Assembly (NCBI RefSeq): GCF_050589645.1
Contig: NZ_JBNGOQ010000002.1
Span: 372,001 to 436,000 of the forward strand
DNA: 64,000 nucleotides
Direction of reading: 5' to 3'
Origin: JBNGOQ01 sp050589645
GTDB taxonomy: Bacteria; Bacteroidota; Bacteroidia; Flavobacteriales; Flavobacteriaceae
Part shown: piece after piece, positions 1 to 8,635 of the stretch
Numbering within the stretch: position 1 is the stretch's first letter
Layout: every line of letters begins with the position of its first letter
Notes under the pieces: model-generated
The model's input: the letters and a program-made list of their open reading frames with translations, nothing else
The model's database searches: none
Told to the model about the DNA's origin: nothing
Position numbers and translations under genes: made by a program

Positions 1-746
1 CCCAGTTTGATCATCCTATGGGCCTTGCCATAGACCTACAGGGCAATTTATATGTGGCCGACAACTGGAATCATAAGATTCGAAAAATAACACCGGATGG
101 ATCGGTGGGCACCATAGCTGGAATAGGGCCGGGCCTTGAGGACGGACTTACGGATAAGGCCTTGTTCAAGTTTCCCAGGGACATTGTCGTAGACGCACAG
201 GGAACCATATATGTAGCCGATACCGGGAATCACCGTATCCGAAAGATTGTAGATACACCCGGCGATTTTCTGGTATCTACCCTAGCAGGCAGCTCAAAAG
301 GCCATGCCGACGGTGTGGGGACCGCTGCCAAGTTCTTTAGACCCACAGGGATTGTCATGTTCGATTCCGGCCGGTTGCTGGTGGCGGATACGGAAAACCA
401 CAGGATACGGATATTGACATTGGACGGCGCCACCGGAACCTTGACGGGCAGTGATCCGGGCTTTGCGGACGGAACGCAGGAAGAGGCAAAATTTTTGTTC
501 CCAAGTTATCTGGTCTCAGATGGAGCGGGCAGCTTTTATATCTCGGATACCTTTAATCACAAGGTCCGAAAACTAGCGCCAGACGGGACAGTGAGCACGG
601 TGGCGGGCAATACATTTGGCCTAGTGGACGGAAAAGCGGAAAACGCCAAGTTCCATACCCCCCTGGGGCTTACCGTAGATGCCGAGGGTGCCATCTATGT
701 TATTGACAATGGCAACCATAGAATCCGAAAGATAGAGGATAATTGA
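1..746 (+). CDS. NHL-repeat beta-propeller protein, 5'-truncated by window edge
   Basis: The frame is already open at base 3 and reads QFDHPMGLAID before the first ATG at 18, so the gene starts outside the window and only its C-terminal part is seen. At least five NHL repeats are visible, each with a G-(L/I)-x-(V/I)-D-x-x-G-x-(L/I)-Y-(V/I)-(A/S)-D-(T/N)-x-N-H-(K/R)-(I/V)-R-K core, spaced about 55 residues apart. NHL repeats fold into beta-propellers; in Bacteroidota such proteins are usually secreted or surface lipoproteins of unknown ligand. No C-terminal sorting domain follows the last repeat. The family is certain; the function is unknown. Confidence 0.9.
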   Translation, partial: QFDHPMGLAIDLQGNLYVADNWNHKIRKITPDGSVGTIAGIGPGLEDGLTDKALFKFPRDIVVDAQGTIYVADTGNHRIRKIVDTPGDFLVSTLAGSSKGHADGVGTAAKFFRPTGIVMFDSGRLLVADTENHRIRILTLDGATGTLTGSDPGFADGTQEEAKFLFPSYLVSDGAGSFYISDTFNHKVRKLAPDGTVSTVAGNTFGLVDGKAENAKFHTPLGLTVDAEGAIYVIDNGNHRIRKIEDN

Positions 747-785
747 TAAACAACAATGCAATGTGTATACCAATATCATTTAAGA

Positions 786-1127
786 ATGACACGAAAAACG
801 GCGAAAAAAACAAGACGTTCAACCTATGCCAAGCTTGTAAAAAAAAGAGAAAGCTATCTGGTGCATGGCCTGTTTCTGGGCATGATCCTTATCGCAGATA
901 CCCTGACCTATGTGCATTTGGAACTGCTCCTTGATGGGTATGGAACGTACAGGCGTGAACCCAAAGGTTCAGGTTTGTCCGAAGAAATGCTACTGGCAGA
1001 AAGGCTTATTTTATACGGATGGTATTTTTGGCACCTAGTAAATGCTGCGATCTTGGTGTACCTGGTGTTCAGAATCCGTAAAGAAAGAAGCTTACGCTTA
1101 AAAAAAGTTTCAAAACAGGACGTTTGA
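786..1127 (+). CDS. small two-TM membrane protein, hypothetical
   Basis: 113 aa from the ATG at 786; an in-frame ATG at 756 would add ten residues but sits directly behind the NHL gene. The N-terminus is very basic (TRKTAKKTRR), followed by a hydrophobic segment at about residues 24-45 and a second at about 82-98, ending in a basic tail. It lies 39 bases after the NHL gene on the same strand and may be co-transcribed. No family recognised. Confidence 0.6.
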   Translation: MTRKTAKKTRRSTYAKLVKKRESYLVHGLFLGMILIADTLTYVHLELLLDGYGTYRREPKGSGLSEEMLLAERLILYGWYFWHLVNAAILVYLVFRIRKERSLRLKKVSKQDV

Positions 1128-1166
1128 TAGGAAAGAAAAGGGCTATAATCCTATTAGGTAGTTCCT

Positions 1167-1208
1167 TAGGGCATGTTCAGCTGATGTTGAATGTGCCCTA
1201 GCTTTTGA
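1167..1208 (+). terminator. hairpin, possible terminator
   Basis: TAGGGCA (1167-1173) pairs with TGCCCTA (1194-1200); inner arms TTCA/TGAA extend the stem across a short mismatch. It lies 40 bases after the small membrane protein gene and is followed by GCTTTTG, a weak U tract, so it is a plausible but not strong terminator. Confidence 0.4.
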
Positions 1209-1344
1209 TTCCATTATCCAATTGAACGTGAAAGGAGATGTGGTGAAATTACGATTCAGGAAAGCTGGGATTACCGAAAAAACAATAAACTACACTAGTT
1301 ACTGATAGGATGGTCAGCAATACAAGCTGTTGCCCCTGCTGCAT

Positions 1345-2316
1345 TTATTCGCCAGGTGTTGGATTATCACTCTTTTTATTTTCACCGCCCGATGGACGGA
1401 TTGTTCTTTTATAACCGGCTAAAAGCGCCAAGGCTATGGCTAGCAATACCAAACCTATTTTGGTGGCATCACTCGGCTCATAATTGTTCAGCTCGGCCCT
1501 AGGGCGAAGGGAACGCACAAAGATAAAGAAGAGCACCAATACGCCCACCACTCTCCACCATACGATGGTATAACCGGTATAGACGGGTTTGGGTGGCGGG
1601 GCCAAAGTCCCTGCATCTTCCTTTCGATCTATAGTGGCCAAGTGTGTTTCCAGTTCTTGGGGAACGCTTGCACCTGCACCGGTCAGGATGTCTATGATCT
1701 CTAAACACCTTTTCCTTTTTTCGGCAAAATCTTGCCCAATCATGCTTTTCCCTTGATATTCTTCCAGTGTCCTGTAGGCAATTTGAAGCGCCGTTTCCCC
1801 CTTTTGGTTCTTTTGTTCCAACGAAGCTTGGTTTTCTATCAAAAAGGCTACCATGGCGGCCCTTTCCAACCGTACGGCCCACATAAGGGCTGTCCAGCCT
1901 GATGCTTCGTCCGACTGGTCTACATGGGCGCCCGCGTTGAGGAGCGCTTGTACAACCTCCTTGTTGTTTTTAACTGCTGCCCTCATCAGTGGGAAGTATT
2001 CATTGGTTTCCTTGGGATCCACCCCTTCCCTGAGAAGGTAATGCACCAAGGAAGAATTATCCTCTCGGATGGCCGTGTTCAGCGCCTTTAGCCCCAAAGG
2101 TCCTTTCCAATCCTTGACCTGTTCCTTGGCCTCTTGTAACTGTTTCGGATTGCCCGCCATAATCAGATAGGATAGGAAGGAAGTGCCATCTTCAAAAATA
2201 TGCTCGTAGGTACCGTCCATTTCAAGCCATTCCTCGATGAGGTCCGACAATGCCTTTTGATCATTGACGGCATGGTCCAATCTTTTTTGAAATTTAGATT
2301 GCAGTTTCGTGTCCAT
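1345..2316 (-). CDS. ankyrin-repeat protein with two C-terminal TM helices
   Basis: 323 aa. Ankyrin-type repeats cover about residues 75-185 (for example WTALMWAVRLERAAMVAFLI and GETALQIAYRTLEE), followed by a linker rich in Pro and two hydrophobic helices at about 251-269 and 286-302. There is no N-terminal signal, so the repeats probably face the cytoplasm and the tail anchors the protein in the inner membrane. Ankyrin repeats bind other proteins; the partner is unknown. It stands alone, convergent with the upstream plus-strand genes. Two more ankyrin proteins occur in this window, at 27871-28761 and 31330-32928. Confidence 0.8.
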   Translation of the reverse strand: MDTKLQSKFQKRLDHAVNDQKALSDLIEEWLEMDGTYEHIFEDGTSFLSYLIMAGNPKQLQEAKEQVKDWKGPLGLKALNTAIREDNSSLVHYLLREGVDPKETNEYFPLMRAAVKNNKEVVQALLNAGAHVDQSDEASGWTALMWAVRLERAAMVAFLIENQASLEQKNQKGETALQIAYRTLEEYQGKSMIGQDFAEKRKRCLEIIDILTGAGASVPQELETHLATIDRKEDAGTLAPPPKPVYTGYTIVWWRVVGVLVLFFIFVRSLRPRAELNNYEPSDATKIGLVLLAIALALLAGYKRTIRPSGGENKKSDNPTPGE

Positions 2317-2607
2317 GGACAGTTGATAATGATTTTCTAAGATAAGTAATGTTTTTTTAGTGGATTCGAATACAGCAAGGGACTACCCACACATGCCCTG
2401 AGCGTAACCAAAAAACTATTTTTTCCTTCGGTGATCAGTTAGCAAAAGCTAGTTTACTGTTGGCAGAACTCAGAATTCATAATTAATTCTTACCACCAAC
2501 CATCAGCCATCAACCATATACCCATAACTCACCACAGGGAACTGCCCACTGTAAACTGTTTCAGGTTTCTCGTTTACTGCTTATTGATAATTGTTCACCA
2601 CCACTGC
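2317..2607. other. intergenic, low-complexity repeat words
   Basis: No gene is seen. The stretch contains degenerate repeated words such as ATCAACCAT, CCATAACTCA and ACTGCCTACTG, also found at 17320-17370 and 34500-34870. This looks like decayed intergenic repeat sequence rather than coding DNA. Confidence 0.5.
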
Positions 2608-2991
2608 CTACTGTTCACTGTCAAAGTACTGCATCGCACAGAGGATATTGCCTTCGGTATCCCTGAATTTGATCAACCAGCCAACCTTTGGAATTTCGGT
2701 CTTGGGCAGTAATATCTGGCCCCCGTTATCCTGAACTAGTTTAGCTACCGCATCCACATCTTTCACGCTAAAACTGCATTCAAAACCGATTACTTTTTCC
2801 TCAGTAAGCTGGTACTTACGGTCCTGTAGGGCACCTATAAGCTGCTTATTGCCCTCGGCGCCTGTGTTTATCTGTGAAAAGTCCGAAGGACCATAGGCGT
2901 TAAAGCTCCAGTTGAACACCTTCCCATAAAATGACCTGGCCCGTTCCATATCCTCGGTGAAAATTGCAAAATGACGCAGTTGATTGTCCAT
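2608..2991 (-). CDS. VOC-family (glyoxalase/dioxygenase-like) protein
   Basis: 127 aa with the single-module VOC pattern: an N-terminal strand LRHFAIFTEDMERARSFYGKVFNW and a C-terminal PKTEIPKVGWLIKFRDTEGN segment. This subtype is usually annotated as a glyoxalase/bleomycin-resistance-like protein; which substrate or metal it uses cannot be told from the sequence. It is the last gene of an operon AraC regulator - NTF2-like lipoprotein - VOC; only two bases separate it from the preceding gene. Confidence 0.85.
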   Translation of the reverse strand: MDNQLRHFAIFTEDMERARSFYGKVFNWSFNAYGPSDFSQINTGAEGNKQLIGALQDRKYQLTEEKVIGFECSFSVKDVDAVAKLVQDNGGQILLPKTEIPKVGWLIKFRDTEGNILCAMQYFDSEQ

Positions 2992-2993
2992 GT

Positions 2994-3491
2994 TTACTTG
3001 CCTCTTTGTTTTTTTGTTGAACTGTGGCCCACAAGAAACCTCCAGATGCCTTCTTCTTTTTGTAGTAATACCGTCATGGCTCCGTTGATTTGAAAATTGA
3101 AGCCCGATTGCATTTCCATGGCTTGCTCATACTCTGCAAAGAGCATGGCCGAGGTTCCATTGAGTATATCGACCCTTGTTTTCAGAACTTTTAGATCTGT
3201 GGTTTTCAAGGATTGTATCAATCCGTCCAGGGAAGCCACCAGGGTTTCCTTGTCCGCATATTGGATCTGTCCGTCTTCCGTCCAGTAAAACTGTGGGTCA
3301 TTGGAGTAGAACGTTTTTAGCTCGTCCGTGGAAAGTGCGTTCATAGCGGTGACAAATTCCCCGAAACGCGTCGCTATTTCCTCCTTCACTTCGGCTTCAT
3401 TGAAGGAAGTTCTTGGGCTCGATGTACATGCTCCCAGAACAAAAACGAGTAGGGAGGCTTTTAGTAATACCTTTTGCATATTAGATTTCAA
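2994..3491 (-). CDS. NTF2-like (SnoaL/DUF4440-type) lipoprotein
   Basis: 165 aa. A basic start (KSNMQK; alternative ATG at codon 5) and hydrophobic stretch end in the lipobox LGAC with Cys22, so the protein is a predicted lipoprotein. The mature part (FGEFVTAMNALSTDELKTFY ... QFYWTEDGQIQYADKETLV ... GAMTVLLQKEEGIWRFLVGH) follows the NTF2-like cone fold pattern. Such proteins are small ligand-binding or cyclase-like folds; no activity can be assigned. It overlaps the upstream AraC gene by 11 bases, which implies translational coupling. Confidence 0.75.
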   Translation of the reverse strand: MKSNMQKVLLKASLLVFVLGACTSSPRTSFNEAEVKEEIATRFGEFVTAMNALSTDELKTFYSNDPQFYWTEDGQIQYADKETLVASLDGLIQSLKTTDLKVLKTRVDILNGTSAMLFAEYEQAMEMQSGFNFQINGAMTVLLQKEEGIWRFLVGHSSTKKQRGK

Positions 3492-4350
3492 TGGTTTTTT
3501 TTATTTGATTTGGATCCCACGAAGTGGTGATCTCTGTTCGCAGCAGGTGAAGATTTCCCCGTCCGCAGGCGACAATTTTCAACTCCTTTTCAAAGGCCTT
3601 TATTTTACCGGGTGCTACTCCTAGCAATTCTTTGTACGATCGGTTCATATGGGAACTGTCCCAGAATCCGGTGTCCAAGGCTGTCTGGCCAATAGGTCTA
3701 CCCTTTAGTACCAGGTTAAGCGAGTCCACTACCTTCATCCAAAGGACGAAATTCTGGATCGGTTGCCCTATTTGCTCTTTAAATAGGTGCCGCAACCTAC
3801 TTTCTGATAAACAAATGTGGTCCGCAATGGCCTTGACCTTAAATTGCTTGTCCGGAGCATTGCCAATGTAGGCTATGGCACGCTTTATCCGATCATCCAA
3901 GGCTTTGGGTGGCGGCGAATCCAATAGGGTCTGTAATATAAATTGGCAACCCTTCAACAGGGTTTCACAGTCACTTTTGACCAGAAGTTCCTTAAAAAAT
4001 TTGGTGCTCAGGCACGATAGTTTCGGGTGGTGCAATCCTGCGATTCCGGAACGGGATAAATAGCGATTTCCCAGTTCCTTGGCATAGTGACTATCCCTAT
4101 CCAGATAGATGAACAGTTGTATGCTTCCACAGCTATCCAATTGGTGTAGGTGACCATCCCTGATAATGGCGGCAGGATACGCGGTCCAGTCAGACGTGGC
4201 GTCCTTTAGTTTAAAACACCGGTCGATATCAAAGACCAACTGCAGCGTATTGTGCAGGTGCGGATCGGTCCGAAAAGAAGTGCCCCAAAAAAGGGAGAAC
4301 CCGTTCCAAACATAAAGCGCGGAGGTGTCTCCTTCATTTCCTTTGTGCAT
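3481..4350 (-). CDS. AraC-family transcriptional regulator
   Basis: 289 aa. The C-terminal part, roughly residues 160-260, carries two helix-turn-helix units (VKAIADHICLSESRLRHLFK and ALDTGFWDSSHMNRSYKELL) in the AraC arrangement; the N-terminal half resembles a cupin-like sensor (HLHNTLQLVFDIDRCFKLKD). It heads the operon with the NTF2-like lipoprotein and VOC protein and probably regulates it. The ligand is not deducible. Confidence 0.88.
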   Translation of the reverse strand: MHKGNEGDTSALYVWNGFSLFWGTSFRTDPHLHNTLQLVFDIDRCFKLKDATSDWTAYPAAIIRDGHLHQLDSCGSIQLFIYLDRDSHYAKELGNRYLSRSGIAGLHHPKLSCLSTKFFKELLVKSDCETLLKGCQFILQTLLDSPPPKALDDRIKRAIAYIGNAPDKQFKVKAIADHICLSESRLRHLFKEQIGQPIQNFVLWMKVVDSLNLVLKGRPIGQTALDTGFWDSSHMNRSYKELLGVAPGKIKAFEKELKIVACGRGNLHLLRTEITTSWDPNQIKKTIEI

Positions 4351-4695
4351 ATGGCGGTCCTATAGGTTTGGACAAGTTACAAGAATACTTGATAGCGGAA
4401 TTGTAAAATCTGGCTGAATTACACATTTCCAAGAACCCGAAGGGAAGTGATAAGCCGATTTATGGCCCGAAGACCTGTGGAAGCATAAAAACCATAAAAC
4501 TTTTAAGGTTTTTCTATAACCGGATTTCAACAATAAACCGTAAGTTTAGTACAATTCCCCCTCAACAGATCGATTGTCCCTCTTTAGCTGACATTTCCGT
4601 CAATATAAAGTAGGTCGCTTTTATACCTGTTTTAACCAGTGTGTTATAAAACAGGGTTCTCCGTTATGCTGCAATACTAGTAAACAAACGATATT
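4351..4695. promoter_or_regulatory. divergent intergenic region, AraC operon / tyrosinase
   Basis: 345 bases between divergent genes, so both promoters must lie here. A hairpin AAAAACC (4487-4493) / GGTTTTT (4507-4513) with an inner TAAAA/TTTTA stem is the only clear structure; it could act as a terminator in either direction. I see no convincing TAnnTTTG element. Confidence 0.4.
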
Positions 4696-6018
4696 ATGAG
4701 CGTAAAGATTCTAATCAATAACAATGACGATCCCAAGGCGGATTATATTACGTGGTGTCCAACGCCTTGTAAAATTACCTCCGATGAACCCAATGCCGTG
4801 GAGGTGGTGCTGAACAACAAAAATCCGAATCAAGGTGGTCAGGTCGTGTTTTTCCAAAACCAAATGACCCAACCGGCTGGGTCGCTGCAGTTTATCGTAC
4901 CGCCCAATGGAAGCGTTGATTTTCATATTGCCGGTAAATTTGACGATCAAACGGGAGTAGGTTTTCCCAGTGTGGAAGACAAGGATACCATTATCGGCAT
5001 TACAGAGGCAGGTACCGGAAATCTGCTCGGCGAAAAAGCCTTGATGGTCAGGGTGCGTAAAAATGCCAATACCTTGACCATAGGCGAACGGGATAGGTTT
5101 TTGGATGCGATTGTCGACTTAAATCAGGCCGGGGCCTATGTTGAACTTCAAAACATGCACCTTAGCAGCAACAGCCGGGAAATTCATGGACGGAGTTGTT
5201 TTTTACCCTGGCACCGTTCATTTTTGCTAGATTTGGAGCGAAAACTACAAGAGATAGAGCCGTCCGTTACCCTGCCGTATTGGAAGTTTGATGAACCCGC
5301 TCCCAACGTGTTTAGACGCGACTTTATGGGAGTGCCGGGAGATGCAGCAGGTACGGTCGATTTTTCGGGAGCCAACCCCATGGTAAACTGGCGGGTAGAG
5401 ATTTTGGGCGTTGGGAGCAACCGGCGTATTATGCGGTCCTATTCCGGAGGAATCAATCCCGCCCTTAGTCGCGCCGCACATGTTCAGAACGATGAAGGCC
5501 AGACCTTGAACCTGGGTGATATTTTTTCTGTTTTTTCAAGGCGCGCCACTTTTTTGGACCCTGGGGGAATAGAAGGTGACCCCCACGGTAGTGCGCACGT
5601 AAGTTTTGGGGGTGAAATTAGCAGTATAGGTACAGCTCCGGCCGACCCATTATTTTTTATGTTACATTGCAATGTAGATCGTCTGTGGGCCAAATGGCAA
5701 TGGGTCAACGAGCTGTTTGAACCCATAAACCCGGACGCCTACCCAAATCAAGGCGCCGGGGATCCTACGAACAATTCGGAAATCGGGATAGGAAATTTTA
5801 CCGGCGATACCATGTGGCCATGGAACGGTGTTTCGGGGAACCCGCGACCAAATCATGCTCCGGGCGGCGGATTGCCCACATCACCGCTGACCAATGTTCC
5901 TGGGCCACAACCAAAAGTGGAACATATGATCGATTACCAGGGACAGCATTCAAGGGACAACAACCTTCATTTTTCCTATGAGGATGTTCCCTATACATTT
6001 GATAATACCATCGTATAA
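4696..6018 (+). CDS. tyrosinase-family type 3 copper oxidase
   Basis: 440 aa. All six copper ligands of the family can be placed: CuA His155, His164 and His173 (MHL, IHGRS, PWHRS) and CuB His297, His301 (DPHGSAH) and His324 in DPLFFMLHCNVDRLWAKWQ. Type 3 copper enzymes oxidise mono- or diphenols with O2. Residues 1-120 form an additional beta-rich N-terminal domain before the catalytic part, which is not usual for short bacterial tyrosinases. There is no signal peptide. Two genes follow closely (20-base gap, then a 26-base overlap), the second carrying an SCO copper-chaperone domain, so the set is probably one operon devoted to maturing and using this enzyme. The phenolic substrate is unknown. 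Confidence 0.92.
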   Translation: MSVKILINNNDDPKADYITWCPTPCKITSDEPNAVEVVLNNKNPNQGGQVVFFQNQMTQPAGSLQFIVPPNGSVDFHIAGKFDDQTGVGFPSVEDKDTIIGITEAGTGNLLGEKALMVRVRKNANTLTIGERDRFLDAIVDLNQAGAYVELQNMHLSSNSREIHGRSCFLPWHRSFLLDLERKLQEIEPSVTLPYWKFDEPAPNVFRRDFMGVPGDAAGTVDFSGANPMVNWRVEILGVGSNRRIMRSYSGGINPALSRAAHVQNDEGQTLNLGDIFSVFSRRATFLDPGGIEGDPHGSAHVSFGGEISSIGTAPADPLFFMLHCNVDRLWAKWQWVNELFEPINPDAYPNQGAGDPTNNSEIGIGNFTGDTMWPWNGVSGNPRPNHAPGGGLPTSPLTNVPGPQPKVEHMIDYQGQHSRDNNLHFSYEDVPYTFDNTIV

Positions 6019-6038
6019 ACCAATAGAGCAACAAAGAC

Positions 6039-7019
6039 ATGGCAGCGTATAAAAAAACACTAAAAGAGAATCTCGAGAAAGCAAAACAGGCTACCCAAAA
6101 GGCCATTGCTATCTTCTTTGATCCCGGAAAAAGTAAAGCCGACCGGCTTGGCGCCTTTGGGATATGCGGTACTTTTAATGCAGCAGCGGATATAAAAAGG
6201 GCATTGACCGTCTTTAGGGACCCAAACGAAGATCCTGCGATACGGGCATCGGCCCTTCAGGGATTGATCAATTATGCCACGGGAAACGAAGAATTTATAG
6301 ATGAACTTATCGGTTTACTCAATACGGAGACGGCCGCCACGGAGCTAAAGGAAGCAACCTTATCGGTCTTGCATGCCAATACCTTTAGTTCCTCCCTCCT
6401 GACGACCAAAAGGCCGGATTACATGAACGCGCTGAAAAATCTAGTGGAATCCGATGCAGCCAAGAAGTTGCAGTTAAGGGCCACGGAATATTTGGCCATT
6501 GAAAAGGACGAGTATATTCAACGAAAATTACTCAGCGGATTGGAGAACCCCGAGGAGTCCTTTGTAAAACCCGAAATCGCCATCCAATTGCTTTCCTATG
6601 ACCTGCATGCCGACCATTATCCGACTTTGCGCAAAATAGCGGAAGCATCCCCCAATAAAAAGGCCAGAAAGGAGGCGCTTCGCAACTTGGCGGCCGATCA
6701 GGAATCGGCCTCCTTGCTGGAGAAGATTCTAAACGACAAGGACGAAGATGAAGAAATACGGCACGTCTCCGCAGTGGGACTGCAATCCATGGAACCCGAT
6801 GTACTGCAGAACAGCTTAAAGGGAATTTTAACGGACAATACGGAAAACCCCATACTTCAGGCCGCTTTGTTGAATACATTGAACTATTCGGATAACACCG
6901 AACTTATAGATGAAGATGAGGATTTCCAGGAAAAACTGGAGCACATTACACAGGAGACCCGTTCCAGGAATCTAAAAAAGACGTACAAGTCCTATGTCGC
7001 TAAAAAATCCAAAAAATAA
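6039..7019 (+). CDS. HEAT-repeat protein
   Basis: 326 aa, almost wholly alpha-helical. Repeated units such as DRLGAFGICGTFNAAADIKRAL, DPAIRASALQGLINYA and KEATLSVLHANTF match HEAT/PBS-lyase-type repeats, which form a solenoid for protein binding. No signal peptide or membrane segment. It sits between tyrosinase and the HEAT-SCO fusion and overlaps the latter by 26 bases; a scaffold or chaperone role for the copper enzyme is an inference from position only. Confidence 0.85.
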   Translation: MAAYKKTLKENLEKAKQATQKAIAIFFDPGKSKADRLGAFGICGTFNAAADIKRALTVFRDPNEDPAIRASALQGLINYATGNEEFIDELIGLLNTETAATELKEATLSVLHANTFSSSLLTTKRPDYMNALKNLVESDAAKKLQLRATEYLAIEKDEYIQRKLLSGLENPEESFVKPEIAIQLLSYDLHADHYPTLRKIAEASPNKKARKEALRNLAADQESASLLEKILNDKDEDEEIRHVSAVGLQSMEPDVLQNSLKGILTDNTENPILQAALLNTLNYSDNTELIDEDEDFQEKLEHITQETRSRNLKKTYKSYVAKKSKK

Positions 7020-8580
7020 GCTTTCACCTTCTTTGGATGGTGCACTGCACGAACAGGCTATTGCGGCATTGATCGATGACGTAAAAGCAGGACGTCAAAA
7101 GCGGGATCTTGTGGTGAACCTACTCTCCAGGAACCATGAGGTATACAAGGGTAGGGGAACCAATCAGGTGAACCGAATCAGGGGATATGCCCTGGCGGCT
7201 TTTGAGGATGTGGGCCTTCCGGAGGAAGCGCTGGTGTATGTTTGTGAGGAACTGGACAATGGCCATTCTCCCTATGTAATTGCCGCCTCGGCCAAGGCTA
7301 TACGCGGTTTGGCGCAACCTGCCTCCGGTGTGGGCCTGTTTTTGACAAAGGCCCTGCGAAACGTGGGACACAAAGACGAGGCGTTGTCTTTTTCTTCCTA
7401 TTATCCAGAGTGGCCCTTAAAGGATTTTACCACGGCCACCCAGGAAATTCTAAAATCCCTGGCGTGGTTGGGTGCCTATGCCAAGGAGGCCATCCCATTT
7501 TTGCAGCGCTATATCAAGGGCGAGATTATCTCCATTAACTTTGGCATCCAAAAGCAGGCCCGTGAAACTTTGACCACCATAGAGGCCGATACCAAGGCGT
7601 TGCCCAAAAGCTGCTGCGACTTTCCAAAGCGTCCGTCCAAGCATGTAGACAATAAGGATTTGGCCTGCGTAAAGGAGCTTATGCTCCAGGACCAGGACGG
7701 GAATAGTATTCCGTTCGGCGATTATTTTAATGGATCGTTCTCGGTCCTGGCCTTTTTCTATACCCGCTGCGACAATCCCAATAAATGCTCCATGACCGTA
7801 ACGCGACTGGGGCAGCTACAACGCATGTTGGCAGATACAGGTTTAAGCTCGATCAAGATTGCCGCCATCACCTACGACCCGGTTTTTGACACCCCTAAAC
7901 GAATCAAGGAATACAGTGCCAATAGGGGACTGGTCCATAATGCAGGGTGCAAAGTGTTTAGAACGCTGCGCGAGGAAGATCAGGAACTGTTGCAACGCCA
8001 TCTGACCCTCCAGGTCAACTACATGGGATCCATTGTGAACCAGCACAGCATTGAGCTGTTCATTCTAAATAAAAAGGGCATCAAGATACGGGAGTATTCA
8101 AAAATGGAATTCGACAATACGGTTATTCTGAAAGATCTGAAGCGTAAAAGCCGAAGTTTGATCGGACCAACTGGTCTTGCCATTTCGGGCAATAATACAC
8201 TTTTTCCCCTGCTCTTTCTTTTTTTTCCCAAGTGTCCGCTCTGTTGGGCCACCTACATCAGTGCCCTGGGACTTACCGGTATTTCTTGGTTGCAGTACAG
8301 TCCAAACATGATATGGGCACTTTTTCTGTTTGCCGGGATCAATCTGATATTTATGTATACCCATACAAGAAAATCAGGGAGTTATGTACCGCTTATACTG
8401 GCGTGCGCCGGATATGTTGGACTCTTTTTAGCGTTTTGGTTGGATACCCTTCCAATTTTCAAATTTGGTTTCGCCGGCCTGGTCCTATTGTCCTCCCTTT
8501 TGACCGTCCGGGCCATGGGTAGCTCCTTTCCATCACTCCGCTGGGGACAAATTATCGGAACAGCGGAAAAATATAAATAA
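6994..8580 (+). CDS. HEAT - SCO1/SenC - polytopic membrane fusion protein
   Basis: 528 aa. Residues 20-200 are HEAT-like helices (RIRGYALAAFEDVG, YVIAASAKAIRGLA). Residues 222-385 are an SCO1/SenC thioredoxin-like domain: VLAFFYTRCDNPNKCSM with Cys259 and Cys265, IKIAAITYDPVFDTP, and the conserved His351 in NQHSIELFILNKKG. SCO proteins bind copper through a CxxxC pair plus this His; here the pair is spaced CxxxxxC. Residues 400-510 hold about four TM helices, beginning FPKCPLCWATYISALGLTG with Cys414/Cys417, reminiscent of MerC-like proteins. No N-terminal signal is seen, so the side of the membrane on which the SCO domain lies is open. Role in copper delivery to the tyrosinase is inferred from family and operon. 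Confidence 0.85.
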   Translation: MSLKNPKNKLSPSLDGALHEQAIAALIDDVKAGRQKRDLVVNLLSRNHEVYKGRGTNQVNRIRGYALAAFEDVGLPEEALVYVCEELDNGHSPYVIAASAKAIRGLAQPASGVGLFLTKALRNVGHKDEALSFSSYYPEWPLKDFTTATQEILKSLAWLGAYAKEAIPFLQRYIKGEIISINFGIQKQARETLTTIEADTKALPKSCCDFPKRPSKHVDNKDLACVKELMLQDQDGNSIPFGDYFNGSFSVLAFFYTRCDNPNKCSMTVTRLGQLQRMLADTGLSSIKIAAITYDPVFDTPKRIKEYSANRGLVHNAGCKVFRTLREEDQELLQRHLTLQVNYMGSIVNQHSIELFILNKKGIKIREYSKMEFDNTVILKDLKRKSRSLIGPTGLAISGNNTLFPLLFLFFPKCPLCWATYISALGLTGISWLQYSPNMIWALFLFAGINLIFMYTHTRKSGSYVPLILACAGYVGLFLAFWLDTLPIFKFGFAGLVLLSSLLTVRAMGSSFPSLRWGQIIGTAEKYK

Positions 8581-8635
8581 TACCGGCGGTATGTGATTTA
8601 GGCATAACCAATCCCTGAATATGGCATTGCTCCAC

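Noticed and set aside
1499..1882. Open frame on the minus strand inside the ankyrin membrane protein gene
   Set aside because: It is a shifted shadow of the real gene, with no start signal or protein features.
5798..6106. Minus-strand frame with hydrophobic N-terminus across the tyrosinase/HEAT junction
   Set aside because: It is antisense to two strongly supported genes and its apparent hydrophobic segment comes from the complement of their codons.
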